A stretch of 64,000 nucleotides of DNA from JABSSA01 sp039975755 (GCA_039975755.1 JBDWGM010000141.1:4501-68500); one strand, 5' to 3'. Numbered from the stretch's first letter, positions 16,339 through 25,814 are shown. Notes: generated by a model from the letters alone, not told the origin. Program-made: numbers and translations.

Positions 16339-19104
16339 GTGAGCGACGACACGCAACCCCCTGAACTTCCAGAAGAACCTGCGCGCCCGATCTATGACGG
16401 TCCCTCTGTTTCTATCGAAGCAGAAATGCGCACATCCTATCTGGACTATGCCATGTCCGTTATCGTTAGCCGGGCGATCCCGGATTTGCGCGACGGCTTA
16501 AAGCCTGTGCATCGGCGTATTTTATACGCGATGTGGGAAAGCGGGAACACGCACGACAAGTCATATCGCAAGTCTGCGCGGCCTGTTGGCGACGTGATGG
16601 GTAAATATCACCCCCACGGTGACAGCGCGATTTACGACGCATTGGTTCGGATGGCACAAGACTTTTCGATGTCGCTTCCTTTGCTGGATGGTCAAGGTAA
16701 CTTTGGGTCGATGGACGGGGATAACCCGGCCGCCATGCGATACACCGAAGTGCGCCAGGACAAGCCCGCCGCATATATACTTGCCGATATCGACAAAGAC
16801 ACGGTCGATTTCCAAGACAACTATGATGGCAAAGACCGCGAACCTACTGTCTTGCCGGCACGCTTCCCCAATATGCTGGTCAATGGCGCTGGTGGTATCG
16901 CGGTTGGTATGGCGACGAATATTCCGCCACACAACCTTGGCGAAGTCATTGATGCAACGCTTGCCCTGATCGACGATCCCGATCTTAGCGCGGAACAGTT
17001 GATTGATTACATTCCCGGACCTGACTTTCCGACAGGCGGCATCATGCTTGGCCGCGGTGGGGCGCGCAAAGCCTATACCGAAGGACGCGGCAGCGTTGTT
17101 ATCCGGTCAAAGACACGGGTTGAAGAAATTCGCAAGGATCGTTGGGCGATTGTTATCGACGAAATCCCCTATCAGGTGAACAAAGCCACCATGATCGAAC
17201 GGATCGCGGAAACAGCGCGCGACAAAAAGATCGAAGGCATTTCGCATGTTCAGGACGAATCCGACCGCAATGGTGTTCGGGTTGTCGTTGAGCTCAAGCG
17301 TGATGCCACCGCTGAGGTGGTTCTGAACCAGCTTTTCCGCTTTACGCCGATGCAGACATCATTTGGCTGCAACATGCTTGCTCTAAATGGCGGGCGTCCA
17401 GAGCAATTGACCTTGCGCGGCTTCCTGACCGCCTTCCTTGACTTCCGTGAAGAAGTCGTCGCACGCCGCACTGCGTTTGAACTGCGCAAAGCACGCGAAC
17501 GCTCGCATATCCTTTGCGGATTGGCCGTGGCTGTTTCGAATGTGGATGAGGTCGTCGCGACGATCCGCGCCTCTGCAGATGCTGCCGAAGCCCGTGCCAA
17601 ACTGATGGACCGTCGCTGGCCTGCTCAGGACATCGCCCCCTACATCCAGCTGATTGATGATCCGACCCATAAAATGAATGACGATGGGACCTATAACCTG
17701 TCGGAAACTCAGGCCCGGGCGATCCTTGAATTGCGTCTGCAGCGCCTGACACAAATCGGTGTAAAAGAGGTCACTGACGAACTTGAAGAGTTGGCAGGTA
17801 AGATCAAGGAATACTTGGAAATTCTTGGATCACGCGAACGGATCATGGGCATCATCTCGAACGAATTGAACGAGGTGAAAGCCCTGTTCGCCGTGCCACG
17901 GCGCACTGAAATCGTCGACTGGTCTGGTGACATGGAAGACGAAGACCTGATCGAGCGTGAAGACATGGTCGTCACGGTCACATCAGGCGGATATATCAAG
18001 CGTACGGCACTGGCAGATTTCCGGGCCCAAAAGCGCGGCGGCAAAGGCCTGAGCGGCATGCAGACCAAAGAAGAGGATGTTGTTACAACCCTCTTTGTGG
18101 CGAACACACATACTCAGCTTTTGTTCTTCACCACGGATGGCATGGTCTACAAGCTCAAGACTTGGCGTTTGCCGCAAGGTGGACGGACGGCCAAAGGCAA
18201 GGCCATTGTGAACATTCTACCGATCCCATCAGGCGTTTCCATCGCGGCCATCATGCCGGTTGATCGGGACGAAAAAGAATGGGCAGATCTGCAGATCTTT
18301 TTCGCAACAACCGCCGGCGATGTCCGCCGCAATGCCCTGTCCGATTTCACCAATGTGAAGTCGAACGGTAAAATTGCGATGAAGCTGCCCGAAGGCGTCG
18401 AAATGGTGAACGCACGCATCTGTTCAGAAGAGGACGATGTGATGCTGACCACCAATTCTGGCCGCGCCATCCGGTTCCCAACAACGGATGTACGCGTCTT
18501 TAAGGGGCGCGATTCAACGGGTGTCCGCGGGATCAGGTTGCAAGGGTCAGACCGCGTCGTGTCCATGTCTGTCATTCGTCACTTTGAGGCGACATCAGAC
18601 GAACGTGCCGCCTATCTCAAGATGCGACGGGCAATGGCCGGACTGGCCGATGACGCCGAAGGTGCAGGAGACGGTGAAGACGCTGATGAAAATGCAACCA
18701 TCAGCCAAGAACGCTACGCAGAAATGTCCGCATCGGAAAATCTGATCCTGACAATTTCAGCAAGCGGCACCGGAAAACTGTCCTCAAGTCACGATTATCC
18801 AGTGCGTGGACGCGGTGGTATGGGTGTGGCTGCGATGGACAAAGCCATGCGTGGCGGTGAACTTGTGGCCTCCTTCCCGGTTGAGCTGGATGATCAAATC
18901 ATGCTTGCCACCTCAAAGGGGCAATCGATCCGCGTACCTGTCGAAGGGATCAGTTTCCGGTCGCGCAGTGCCGGTGGCGTTAAAGTCTTTGATACAGGCA
19001 AAGGCGAATTTGTCGTTAGTGTCGCGCGCATTGCGGATCAAGGCGAAGACGAAGACGGTGCTGAAGCAAGTGGCGAAGGCGACGTTTCAAGCGACGACAC
19101 ATGA
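16339..19104 (+). CDS. gyrA: DNA gyrase subunit A
   Basis: ATP-dependent negative supercoiling with GyrB. The 921 residues include the catalytic Tyr135 in AAMRYTEVR and the quinolone-resistance region HPHGDSAIYDALVRMAQ. There the positions equal to E. coli Ser83 and Asp87 are Ser96 and Asp100, so it looks quinolone-susceptible. The GyrA box QKRGGKG is present in the C-terminal beta-pinwheel, which carries an extra acidic, glycine-rich insertion between two blades (EGAGDGEDADENATIS) and a long acidic tail. Translation starts at GTG 16339 with only a weak ribosome binding site. Confidence 0.98.
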   Translation: MSDDTQPPELPEEPARPIYDGPSVSIEAEMRTSYLDYAMSVIVSRAIPDLRDGLKPVHRRILYAMWESGNTHDKSYRKSARPVGDVMGKYHPHGDSAIYDALVRMAQDFSMSLPLLDGQGNFGSMDGDNPAAMRYTEVRQDKPAAYILADIDKDTVDFQDNYDGKDREPTVLPARFPNMLVNGAGGIAVGMATNIPPHNLGEVIDATLALIDDPDLSAEQLIDYIPGPDFPTGGIMLGRGGARKAYTEGRGSVVIRSKTRVEEIRKDRWAIVIDEIPYQVNKATMIERIAETARDKKIEGISHVQDESDRNGVRVVVELKRDATAEVVLNQLFRFTPMQTSFGCNMLALNGGRPEQLTLRGFLTAFLDFREEVVARRTAFELRKARERSHILCGLAVAVSNVDEVVATIRASADAAEARAKLMDRRWPAQDIAPYIQLIDDPTHKMNDDGTYNLSETQARAILELRLQRLTQIGVKEVTDELEELAGKIKEYLEILGSRERIMGIISNELNEVKALFAVPRRTEIVDWSGDMEDEDLIEREDMVVTVTSGGYIKRTALADFRAQKRGGKGLSGMQTKEEDVVTTLFVANTHTQLLFFTTDGMVYKLKTWRLPQGGRTAKGKAIVNILPIPSGVSIAAIMPVDRDEKEWADLQIFFATTAGDVRRNALSDFTNVKSNGKIAMKLPEGVEMVNARICSEEDDVMLTTNSGRAIRFPTTDVRVFKGRDSTGVRGIRLQGSDRVVSMSVIRHFEATSDERAAYLKMRRAMAGLADDAEGAGDGEDADENATISQERYAEMSASENLILTISASGTGKLSSSHDYPVRGRGGMGVAAMDKAMRGGELVASFPVELDDQIMLATSKGQSIRVPVEGISFRSRSAGGVKVFDTGKGEFVVSVARIADQGEDEDGAEASGEGDVSSDDT

Positions 19105-19130
19105 TCGAACGCACCTAAAATTCAATCATT

Positions 19131-19200
19131 GGCGCGCGGTTCATCAACACGCGCGCCATTTGAAATTTGATAGACGCCGGCCAGATCAGTTAGCCGGCCT
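19131..19200 (+). terminator. Two GC-rich hairpins after gyrA
   Basis: GGCGCGCG (19131-19138) pairs with CGCGCGCC (19150-19157), and GCCGGC (19176) with GCCGGC (19193). They follow the gyrA stop codon by 26 and 71 bases. There is no strong T tract, so they could also act as transcript-end protectors. Confidence 0.4.
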
Positions 19201-19280
19201 ATGTCTCTCTGTGACAGCGCGCTTTAACACTGCATCAACTTTCTGGCGTCACTCTGTTCTGGTTCGCAACGGAGAACGCA

Positions 19281-19631
19281 ATGAATTTGTATGTGTGCCA
19301 GATTGATTTAAAACAAGAAGCCAAAGCTTTGGTGTTTGCCAACGCGCTGGACATCTGGCTGACCCACTTGAAAAACAGCGGGACTATTCACAGCTGGCAA
19401 CTCTATCGTCGCAAACTCAACCTCGCATCTGACACGTTTCGGGATTTCGAATTGTTGATTGAGGTGGAAAACCTGTCTCAGCTTGATCTGGCATTTCGCC
19501 TGTCCGGGCAACAAAATGACGACATTCAGGACATGTACAACGCTGTACACAGTCTGATTGCGTCATCAGATTTCGGCCTGTTCCGCCCCTTCCCTGACCC
19601 GGAACGCTCCGAACGTATGGCCTTGTTATAG
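19281..19631 (+). CDS. DUF6614-like conserved protein
   Basis: 116 residues, no signal peptide, no membrane segment. The pattern MNLYVCQIDLKxEAKAL, then WQLYRRKLNLAS, DFELLIEVENLSQLDLAFR and the ending FRPFPDPERSERMALL, resembles a small ferredoxin-like-fold family found in Rhodobacterales that I recall as DUF6614. Function unknown. The ATG follows GGAGAACGCA. It lies between gyrA and a convergent carboxypeptidase gene. The family name is from memory. Confidence 0.75.
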   Translation: MNLYVCQIDLKQEAKALVFANALDIWLTHLKNSGTIHSWQLYRRKLNLASDTFRDFELLIEVENLSQLDLAFRLSGQQNDDIQDMYNAVHSLIASSDFGLFRPFPDPERSERMALL

Positions 19632-19672
19632 CGTTATCCTGACCCATCAAATTATGCCAAGAGACACACAGA

Positions 19673-21148
19673 TTACAGACCGTAAATGTCGCCGAATTTT
19701 GTTTTTAGATAAACAATAAGCGGTTTCGGAGAAATACTGCGCCCACTGGCGCGCGCAATAACATCAACCGGTTCATACAATCCGCCATGGCGTTGAAGAT
19801 TTTCGCGCAGCCACTGTGTCGCTTGTGACGTATCCCCCAAGGCCAACTGATTGTCTAAATCTGGCACGGCCTCTCGTAGGGCTTCGTTCAAACATCCGGC
19901 ATAGACGTTGCCCAATGAATAGGTCGGGAAATACCCAAACAATCCCACAGACCAATGCACATCCTGCAAAACGCCATTTGATGGCTTGTCGACAGCATAT
20001 CCAAAATCGGCCTTAAACCTATCATTCCAAGCAGCTTCTAAATCGGCAACCGACAGATCACCGGACATCAATGCACGTTCTAAATCAAAGCGTAACATGA
20101 CATGCAGGTTATACTGCACCTCGTCCGCTTCGGTCCGAATGTACCCTTTCTGCACTTTGTTGACGGTCGTATAAAACGCGTCACGATCAGCAACCCCTAA
20201 ATCACCAAACGCGCTTTGCATTTCGCCAAACAGCCACCCCGTAAAGGCCCGCGAGCGGCCAATCTGGTTCTCGTAAATCCGGCTTTGGCTTTCATGAACC
20301 CCCATCGACACACCGCGTCCCAACGGGGTCAACAGATATTCAGGGTCAATCGCTTGTTCATAGGCGGCATGGCCAACTTCGTGGATCGTTGAATAAAAGC
20401 AGTTGAATGGATCATCTGGATTGGTTCGCGTCGTAATGCGCACATCCAAACCTGATCCGCTGGAAAACGGATGAACGGCCTTGTCGATGCGACCGTTGTC
20501 CAAGTTATAGCCAAAGGCCAAGGCCAGCTTTGTACTTAGGGTCAGTTGCGCGTCTTCGTCGAAGGTTCCGGTCAAATCACTGGGTGCAGGCCGATCTAAA
20601 ATAGCACTGCGCAATTCAACAAGTGCGGGGCGCAGCTCGGCAAACATGTCTTCCAGCGCGGCGCCCTTCATTCCATGCTCGTAATCGTTGAGCATCGCAT
20701 CATATAGATCGCCGCCCTGTGCTAAGGCTGCACCTTCTTCGCGTTTCAGCGCGACAACCTCTTCCAGCACGGGGCGGAAAGCGCCAAAATCATCGTCTGC
20801 ACGAGCCGCAGCCCATTTGCCCTGCGCAGTTGATGTCACCCGCGCCAACGTCTTTGCCAAATCCGCTGGGACTTTGTTGGCCCGGTCATAGCTGCGTCGA
20901 ATTTCACGCAGTTTTGCGCGGGACACATCATCCGGAACATCTGTCCCGATTGCTGCCAACCACGCACCAACCCGCGGGTCCGTGCGACGCGCATGCAGCA
21001 CAGCTTCCATGGCGGCCATTTCTTCGGCGCGTTGTTCCATGGCCCCGTGTGGCATCATCGTTTCCTGATCCCACCCCAACCGGCCGGAAATTTGGCCCAA
21101 AGCGCGGGTTTCACGATCAAAGGCCATCAAGGCGTCGAATTCGGACAT
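19673..21148 (-). CDS. Metallocarboxypeptidase, M32 (thermostable carboxypeptidase 1) family
   Basis: Cytoplasmic zinc carboxypeptidase releasing C-terminal amino acids from peptides. At 491 residues it has the normal M32 length. HEVGH (His256, Glu257, His260) gives the zinc ligands and general base, and VHESQSR about 30 residues on supplies the family HES(Q) motif with the third ligand. ctaA starts upstream on the same strand with only three bases between its stop and this ATG, so the two are co-transcribed, though no functional link is obvious. Confidence 0.95.
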   Translation of the reverse strand: MSEFDALMAFDRETRALGQISGRLGWDQETMMPHGAMEQRAEEMAAMEAVLHARRTDPRVGAWLAAIGTDVPDDVSRAKLREIRRSYDRANKVPADLAKTLARVTSTAQGKWAAARADDDFGAFRPVLEEVVALKREEGAALAQGGDLYDAMLNDYEHGMKGAALEDMFAELRPALVELRSAILDRPAPSDLTGTFDEDAQLTLSTKLALAFGYNLDNGRIDKAVHPFSSGSGLDVRITTRTNPDDPFNCFYSTIHEVGHAAYEQAIDPEYLLTPLGRGVSMGVHESQSRIYENQIGRSRAFTGWLFGEMQSAFGDLGVADRDAFYTTVNKVQKGYIRTEADEVQYNLHVMLRFDLERALMSGDLSVADLEAAWNDRFKADFGYAVDKPSNGVLQDVHWSVGLFGYFPTYSLGNVYAGCLNEALREAVPDLDNQLALGDTSQATQWLRENLQRHGGLYEPVDVIARASGRSISPKPLIVYLKTKFGDIYGL

Positions 21149-21151
21149 GGA

Positions 21152-22297
21152 TTAGGTTCCTCTGATAGACGTGGCAACGGGATAAGCAGACAAATAGCGA
21201 GCGTGCAGAATGAGTACCCACAGCACAACGGCCAAAATCTGGTGGAAAATCGCAATGTGCAGCGGCGCTGCGTAAAGTACGGTCACAATCCCTAACACAA
21301 TCTGAACCACCATTACCGCCATAACGGCATTGAATGCAAAACGTGTCTTGGTATGAGCAGATTTACGCGATGCGACCCACACGCCAACAGCAAAGGCCAA
21401 CAGGACATAGCCGGTCACACGGTGAATGAATTGCACCAATCCCGGGCTTTCAAAGAAATTGCGCCACCATGGTTCGATGTTGAACGCCGTCGTAGGGAAC
21501 ACATTGCCCCCCATCAAAGGCCAATCCGTATAGCTGCGTCCGGCATCGATCCCGGCGACCAACGCGCCCAATAGGATTTGCAGAAACGCAAAGTGCAATA
21601 AGCCAGTGCTCATTCCGAATAATGACGCTTCTTTGCCCCGTCGGGCCTGCAACAGGTCGCGTTCGTCGCGCCCTAAAAGGAAAATGTACCACGCGATGAA
21701 ACCCAAAATCACGAAGGCCAACCCAAGATGCGTGGCCAATCTGTAGCTGGCGACATCAACTATGCCTTGGCCTTGCGTGACGCCACTGGACACCATCCAC
21801 CAACCGATGGCCCCTTGCAAACCGCCCAAAGCGCCAAGCCCCAGCAATCGAGGCGTCCAACCCGTTGGGATTTGACGCCGCGCGAGAAACCAAAAGAAAC
21901 CGATGGCCCAAACAAGGCCAACAACACGGCCCAGCTGGCGATGCCCCCATTCCCACCAGTAAATGACCTTAAAGTCGGACAAGGTCATCCACTGGTTCTG
22001 AATACGAAATTCATCAATGGCTTGATATTTCGCGAATTCACTGTCCCAATCAGCGGCTGACATCGGCGGCAAAGCCCCAGATAACGGACGCCATTCCGTA
22101 ATCGACAAACCGCTGTCCGTTAATCGGGTCAGTCCTCCGACCGCTATCATAGCAAAGACCAAAGCGAATAAAATCATCAGCCAGACGCGGATTGCGCCCC
22201 GTGCGCCAGTGCGCCCACGGTCGATCAATCCAGGTTGAGCCGCGACTTTTGGTTCGCTGCTGTCTACTTCTTCGAAAATACTACGCTTACCGCTCAT
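21152..22297 (-). CDS. ctaA: Heme A synthase (COX15/CtaA)
   Basis: Oxidises the C8 methyl of heme O to the formyl group of heme A for aa3-type cytochrome oxidase. The 381 residues form about eight membrane helices in two similar halves. Recognisable segments are GGLTRLTDSGLSITEWRP, then WWEWGHRQLGRVVGLVWA with the first conserved His, FIHRVTGYVLLAFAV, and a final His near IAIFHQILAVVLW. It matches the alphaproteobacterial type-2 CtaA. ctaB and oxidase subunit genes are not in the window. Confidence 0.95.
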   Translation of the reverse strand: MSGKRSIFEEVDSSEPKVAAQPGLIDRGRTGARGAIRVWLMILFALVFAMIAVGGLTRLTDSGLSITEWRPLSGALPPMSAADWDSEFAKYQAIDEFRIQNQWMTLSDFKVIYWWEWGHRQLGRVVGLVWAIGFFWFLARRQIPTGWTPRLLGLGALGGLQGAIGWWMVSSGVTQGQGIVDVASYRLATHLGLAFVILGFIAWYIFLLGRDERDLLQARRGKEASLFGMSTGLLHFAFLQILLGALVAGIDAGRSYTDWPLMGGNVFPTTAFNIEPWWRNFFESPGLVQFIHRVTGYVLLAFAVGVWVASRKSAHTKTRFAFNAVMAVMVVQIVLGIVTVLYAAPLHIAIFHQILAVVLWVLILHARYLSAYPVATSIRGT

Positions 22298-22357
22298 ACT
22301 TCGGCCCCGTTCACTCTGACATGATACCTAAGGCGGTGATGGGGTAAGGTCCAGTAT

Positions 22358-23092
22358 TCAGCCTCTTTCTTTCCAGCGGACCATCTGACGCAGGATGCCA
22401 TGAAACATGCGCACATCCATTTGCGTCAAAGGCATCCGGGACCAGAGATTGCGTAAATTCACCTTCATGCTGGCTTCTTTGTTTTCTGGGAAAAAGAAAC
22501 CTGCAACCTCGAGACGGCTTTCAAAATGGTTGGCCAACGCTTCGATCTCATCTGCATTGGCCCAATCGGTGCCGCCCATCTCAGTGGTTATGTCGGTGAT
22601 TTCACTTGCGGCGCGGCGCCATTCATACCCTAGCAATAGCACACATTGTGCAAGGTTCAGAGATGGGAATTCCGGATTGACCGGGACGGTGATCGTGGCA
22701 TTGGCCTGCGCGATATCTTTGTTTTCCAGCCCAGCACGTTCAGGGCCAAACAGAACAGACACATGTTGACCCTGTGCAATTTTCTCTGCCGCCAGCTTCA
22801 TCGCAGCTTCGGGGGAATAGACGGGTTTGGTCAGCTCGCGTTGTCGGGCTGTGGTTGCAAATACAAATGTGCTGTCATCGACAGCCGCTGCGATATCGTC
22901 ATGCACGGTCGCGCTGTCCAACAAACGCCCAGCGCCTGATGCCATGGCAACCGCCGCCGGGTTCGGCCAACCATCGCGCGGGGCGACAATGCGCATCCGA
23001 TCCAAACCAAAATTCAACATCGCACGGGCCGCCGCACCAATGTTTTCGCCCATTTGAGGTCGCACAAGCACAATTGTTGGATAATCTGTCAT
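22358..23092 (-). CDS. trmJ: TrmJ/TrmH-family SPOUT RNA methyltransferase
   Basis: 244 residues starting at MTDYPTIVLVRPQMGENIGA; this N-terminal segment and ARAMLNFGLDRMRIVAPRD are typical of TrmJ, which 2'-O-methylates position 32 of tRNAs. The knot motifs appear as VLFGPERAGLENKDI and VPVNPEFPSLNLAQCVLLL. A reading frame to 23173 would add 27 residues of non-family sequence; ATG 23092 follows GGGGCGC. A C-terminal helical extension (about residues 165-244) fits TrmJ dimers. It could instead act on another RNA. Confidence 0.9.
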   Translation of the reverse strand: MTDYPTIVLVRPQMGENIGAAARAMLNFGLDRMRIVAPRDGWPNPAAVAMASGAGRLLDSATVHDDIAAAVDDSTFVFATTARQRELTKPVYSPEAAMKLAAEKIAQGQHVSVLFGPERAGLENKDIAQANATITVPVNPEFPSLNLAQCVLLLGYEWRRAASEITDITTEMGGTDWANADEIEALANHFESRLEVAGFFFPENKEASMKVNLRNLWSRMPLTQMDVRMFHGILRQMVRWKERG

Positions 23093-23233
23093 GCGCCCCG
23101 AAGTATGCAAGCAGCTCGAATCTTGCAAGCGACACTCATACAGCTTTTGATTATTGACGAATATCGCGGGCAAAAAGTTTTCTTTTGCTTATCTTTGGGT
23201 TAGTGCTTTGCGAAAGAATGGAAGTCAAAAACT

Positions 23234-23851
23234 ATGTCCGACGCAGAGCAGCCACAGATTTACTTGATCACCCCACCGGTCCTTGAATTGTCGACCTTTC
23301 CAACTGAGCTTGCCAAAGTGCTTGATGCCCATGAGGTTGCCTGCATCCGTCTTGCACTGGCATCACATGACGAAGACCAGATTGCGCGCGCAGCGGATGC
23401 GTGTCGCGAAGTCGCCCATGCACGTGACATCGCCATTGTTGTGAATGACCACACAGAGCTTGCGATACGGCTGGGTCTGGACGGGGTGCATTTGTCAGAT
23501 GCCGGACGTTCGGTGCGTGATGCCCGCAAATCACTGGGCCCTGATGCAATCGTCGGCAGTCATTGCGCAGCATCGCGCCATGACGGAATTTCAGCGGGTG
23601 AAGCCGGGGCTGATTACGTGTCCTTTGGACCGGTCACAGGCAGTACGGGCGATGGTCAGCTCGCTGATACAGACTTGTTCACCTGGTGGTCAGAAATGAT
23701 CGAAGTGCCCGTCGTCGCAGAAGGCGCGCTGGATCTAAACACAATCCGCACATTAAGCCCCGTTTCCGATTTCTTTGGCATTGGTGAGGAAATCTGGTCA
23801 ACGACCGACCCCGCCGGAACACTGGGCGGCTTTATTGCAGCCATGCAATAG
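23234..23851 (+). CDS. Degenerate ThiE-like (thiamine phosphate synthase superfamily) protein
   Basis: 205 residues of a TIM barrel. VVNDHTELAIRLGLDGVHLSD matches the ThiE segment INDxxxLAxxxGADGVHLGQ, and AGADYVSFGPV matches the following strand. Other substrate-binding parts depart from the family: the early QxRxK motif is IRLAL here, the SxHS segment reads VGSHCAASRHD, the TxTK motif after FGPV reads TGSTGDG, and the phosphate-binding GGI is replaced by AEGALD. It may be a divergent thiamine phosphate synthase or a protein with another role. It stands alone, divergent from the TrmJ-like gene; GGAAG lies upstream of the ATG. Confidence 0.75.
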   Translation: MSDAEQPQIYLITPPVLELSTFPTELAKVLDAHEVACIRLALASHDEDQIARAADACREVAHARDIAIVVNDHTELAIRLGLDGVHLSDAGRSVRDARKSLGPDAIVGSHCAASRHDGISAGEAGADYVSFGPVTGSTGDGQLADTDLFTWWSEMIEVPVVAEGALDLNTIRTLSPVSDFFGIGEEIWSTTDPAGTLGGFIAAMQ

Positions 23852-23860
23852 CGACTGTTC

Positions 23861-25000
23861 TTAGAGGAACACCCGTTCGACCACCCAATAAACGCCGACC
23901 GCCGCAATCGCCACAGAAGCGGGCACCGCAATCGCCTTGCGGTACCAGTCTTTGCGAGCGAACCAACCGACGGCCAAAAATGCCAATGCGATAACGGTCA
24001 GTTGTCCAAATTCAACGCCAATGTTGAAGCCGATCAATGCCGGGATAAACGCCCCCGCAGGCAATCCAAATTCACCCAAAACACTGGCAAACCCAAGCCC
24101 GTGCAACAACCCAAAGCCAAAGACGATAATCGGGCGCCAAGGGTTCAGACCCTTGGCAAAAATATTCTCTACAGCGACATAGACAATGGATGCCGCAATT
24201 AGGGGTTCGACAATGCTGCCCGGTACAGTGACCCAACCCAAAGCCCCCAGCGCCAAGGTAACAGTATGTGCCAAGGTAAACGCGCTGATCTGCCACAAAA
24301 GCGGGCCAAGGTGCGTCGACAAAAAGAACAAGCCCAACACAAACAGGATGTGATCCAACCCCTTGGGCAGGATATGGTCAAACCCAACAGGAATATAGGA
24401 CACAAAGGTTTGCCACCCCGACAACGCCCCACCCCCTTTCAGATCGATTTCAGGGGTTTGTGCACCAAGGTCCAGATAACCGGTATAGGGGTCTTCGACG
24501 CCTTGCTGGCGCAGAATCAACGCGCCGTCACCTTGAGGCCAAGCCACAACAACGCTTTGTGCGCCCGCTGGTAACGTCCCACGCAGGACAATACGGGTTG
24601 TGCGTGGCAATTCCGTATTCCGCTCTTGTTCAGTTTGCGCTTCAACCACGGACAACTCGATCGATTGTTCTCCGGCCTTAACCAAAGGGTGTTCATTCCA
24701 CAGTGGCAAAAGCTCACTAGACCGAATTGCCAATGCGTCCGGGTTCAAAGCGCGCAATGTGTCATAGTCACCCGCGTTCTCGGCTTCATCTGTGTCTGTC
24801 AGCGCGTCTAAATCTATGTCCGCCAGTAACGCTTCTAGATTTGCAGACACTTCAATTTGTAGGACGCCACGTTCGGCGGTTAGATTTGCAATTGTTGGCA
24901 ACACTTCATGTGCATTCACGATAACCGGCGATAGGGTTGACAGCAGCAGTAAAAAGCGCAGCCTCGTTAAAACCCAAGCAAGCTGTGTGATCATGCTCAT
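23861..25000 (-). CDS. HupE/UreJ-like membrane protein with extracytoplasmic N-terminal domain
   Basis: 379 residues: signal peptide (about 1-30), an extracytoplasmic beta-rich domain of about 160 residues, then six or seven membrane helices. The helices carry the family motifs GFDHILPKGLDHILFVLG, FTLAHTVTLALG, FGFGLLHGLGFA and GFNIGVEFGQ with many histidines suited to metal. HupE/UreJ proteins are linked to nickel or cobalt uptake; this longer form is usually the HupE_UreJ_2 type of unknown substrate. The ATG at 25000 has GGGGA ten bases upstream; a second ATG is at 24994. The start overlaps the start of the divergent DUF4198 gene. Confidence 0.85.
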   Translation of the reverse strand: MSMITQLAWVLTRLRFLLLLSTLSPVIVNAHEVLPTIANLTAERGVLQIEVSANLEALLADIDLDALTDTDEAENAGDYDTLRALNPDALAIRSSELLPLWNEHPLVKAGEQSIELSVVEAQTEQERNTELPRTTRIVLRGTLPAGAQSVVVAWPQGDGALILRQQGVEDPYTGYLDLGAQTPEIDLKGGGALSGWQTFVSYIPVGFDHILPKGLDHILFVLGLFFLSTHLGPLLWQISAFTLAHTVTLALGALGWVTVPGSIVEPLIAASIVYVAVENIFAKGLNPWRPIIVFGFGLLHGLGFASVLGEFGLPAGAFIPALIGFNIGVEFGQLTVIALAFLAVGWFARKDWYRKAIAVPASVAIAAVGVYWVVERVFL

Positions 25001-25814
25001 TTTTCGTAATCCCCGACCTATTTGTTTTGCCCTTTTTTGCGGCTTTACACCGACCTTGTCCAGCGCCCACGAGCTTTGGATCGAGCCGGAACGCTGGCGA
25101 TTTGAAAAGGGCGATGAAATACGCGCCGATCTTCTAAATGGCGAAAATTTCTCTGGCTCGAAACTGGCATGGATTCATAACAACGTGTCACGGGCCGATG
25201 TTGCTTTTGGCCCTATTCAGCTTCAGGTGAGCGGTCGCATGGGGGATCGCCCTGCCTTGGTCACAGAGGCTCAGCAAGATGGTCTTGCTATTGTGATCCA
25301 TGAAACAACCCCATCGCGTATTTCGTATAAGACGTGGGAAAAATTCCAAAAGTTCGTGGATCACAAGGATCTCGGCATCACACGCACAGACCACGAAGCC
25401 AAAGGGCATCCACCTGAAGGATTCACAGAAAGCTATACGCGCCACACCAAAAGCCTGATTGCGATTGGGGATGGCGCAGGGGTGGATCGCGCATTTGGGC
25501 TGCAAACTGAAATCGTGGCTTTAACGAACCCGTTTGCCGATGGTTTCAACAACGACATGCAGATCCAGTTGCTGTATCAAGGGCGCGCCCGTCTAAATAC
25601 CCAAGTCGAAATCTTTGAACGCGCACCAGACGAAACCGTGTCGGTTTCAACAGTTCAGACAGACAATGCAGGCATTGCCCGTATTCCCGTCAAACCAGGG
25701 CACACCTACCTGTTCGATGCTGTTGTGATCCGCCCAGGCAGTCAGGGTAACGCCATATATGACACGCTTTGGGCAGGTTTGTCGTTTCACGTACCCAACA
25801 ACGTGCCCGACTAA
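24993..25814 (+). CDS. DUF4198 family secreted protein
   Basis: 273 residues from ATG 24993. MLIFRNPRPICFALFCGFTP leads into a signal peptide ending at SSA, and the mature protein begins HELWIEPERW, the typical DUF4198 start (a His exposed at the mature N-terminus, often linked to metal uptake). Later segments TSYLF-like are not seen, but GHTYLFDAVVIRP and SFHVP end the beta-sandwich. A longer frame from 24792 runs antisense through the HupE-like gene and is not needed. Together with the divergent HupE-like protein it may serve uptake of a transition metal; that is inference. Confidence 0.8.
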   Translation: MLIFRNPRPICFALFCGFTPTLSSAHELWIEPERWRFEKGDEIRADLLNGENFSGSKLAWIHNNVSRADVAFGPIQLQVSGRMGDRPALVTEAQQDGLAIVIHETTPSRISYKTWEKFQKFVDHKDLGITRTDHEAKGHPPEGFTESYTRHTKSLIAIGDGAGVDRAFGLQTEIVALTNPFADGFNNDMQIQLLYQGRARLNTQVEIFERAPDETVSVSTVQTDNAGIARIPVKPGHTYLFDAVVIRPGSQGNAIYDTLWAGLSFHVPNNVPD

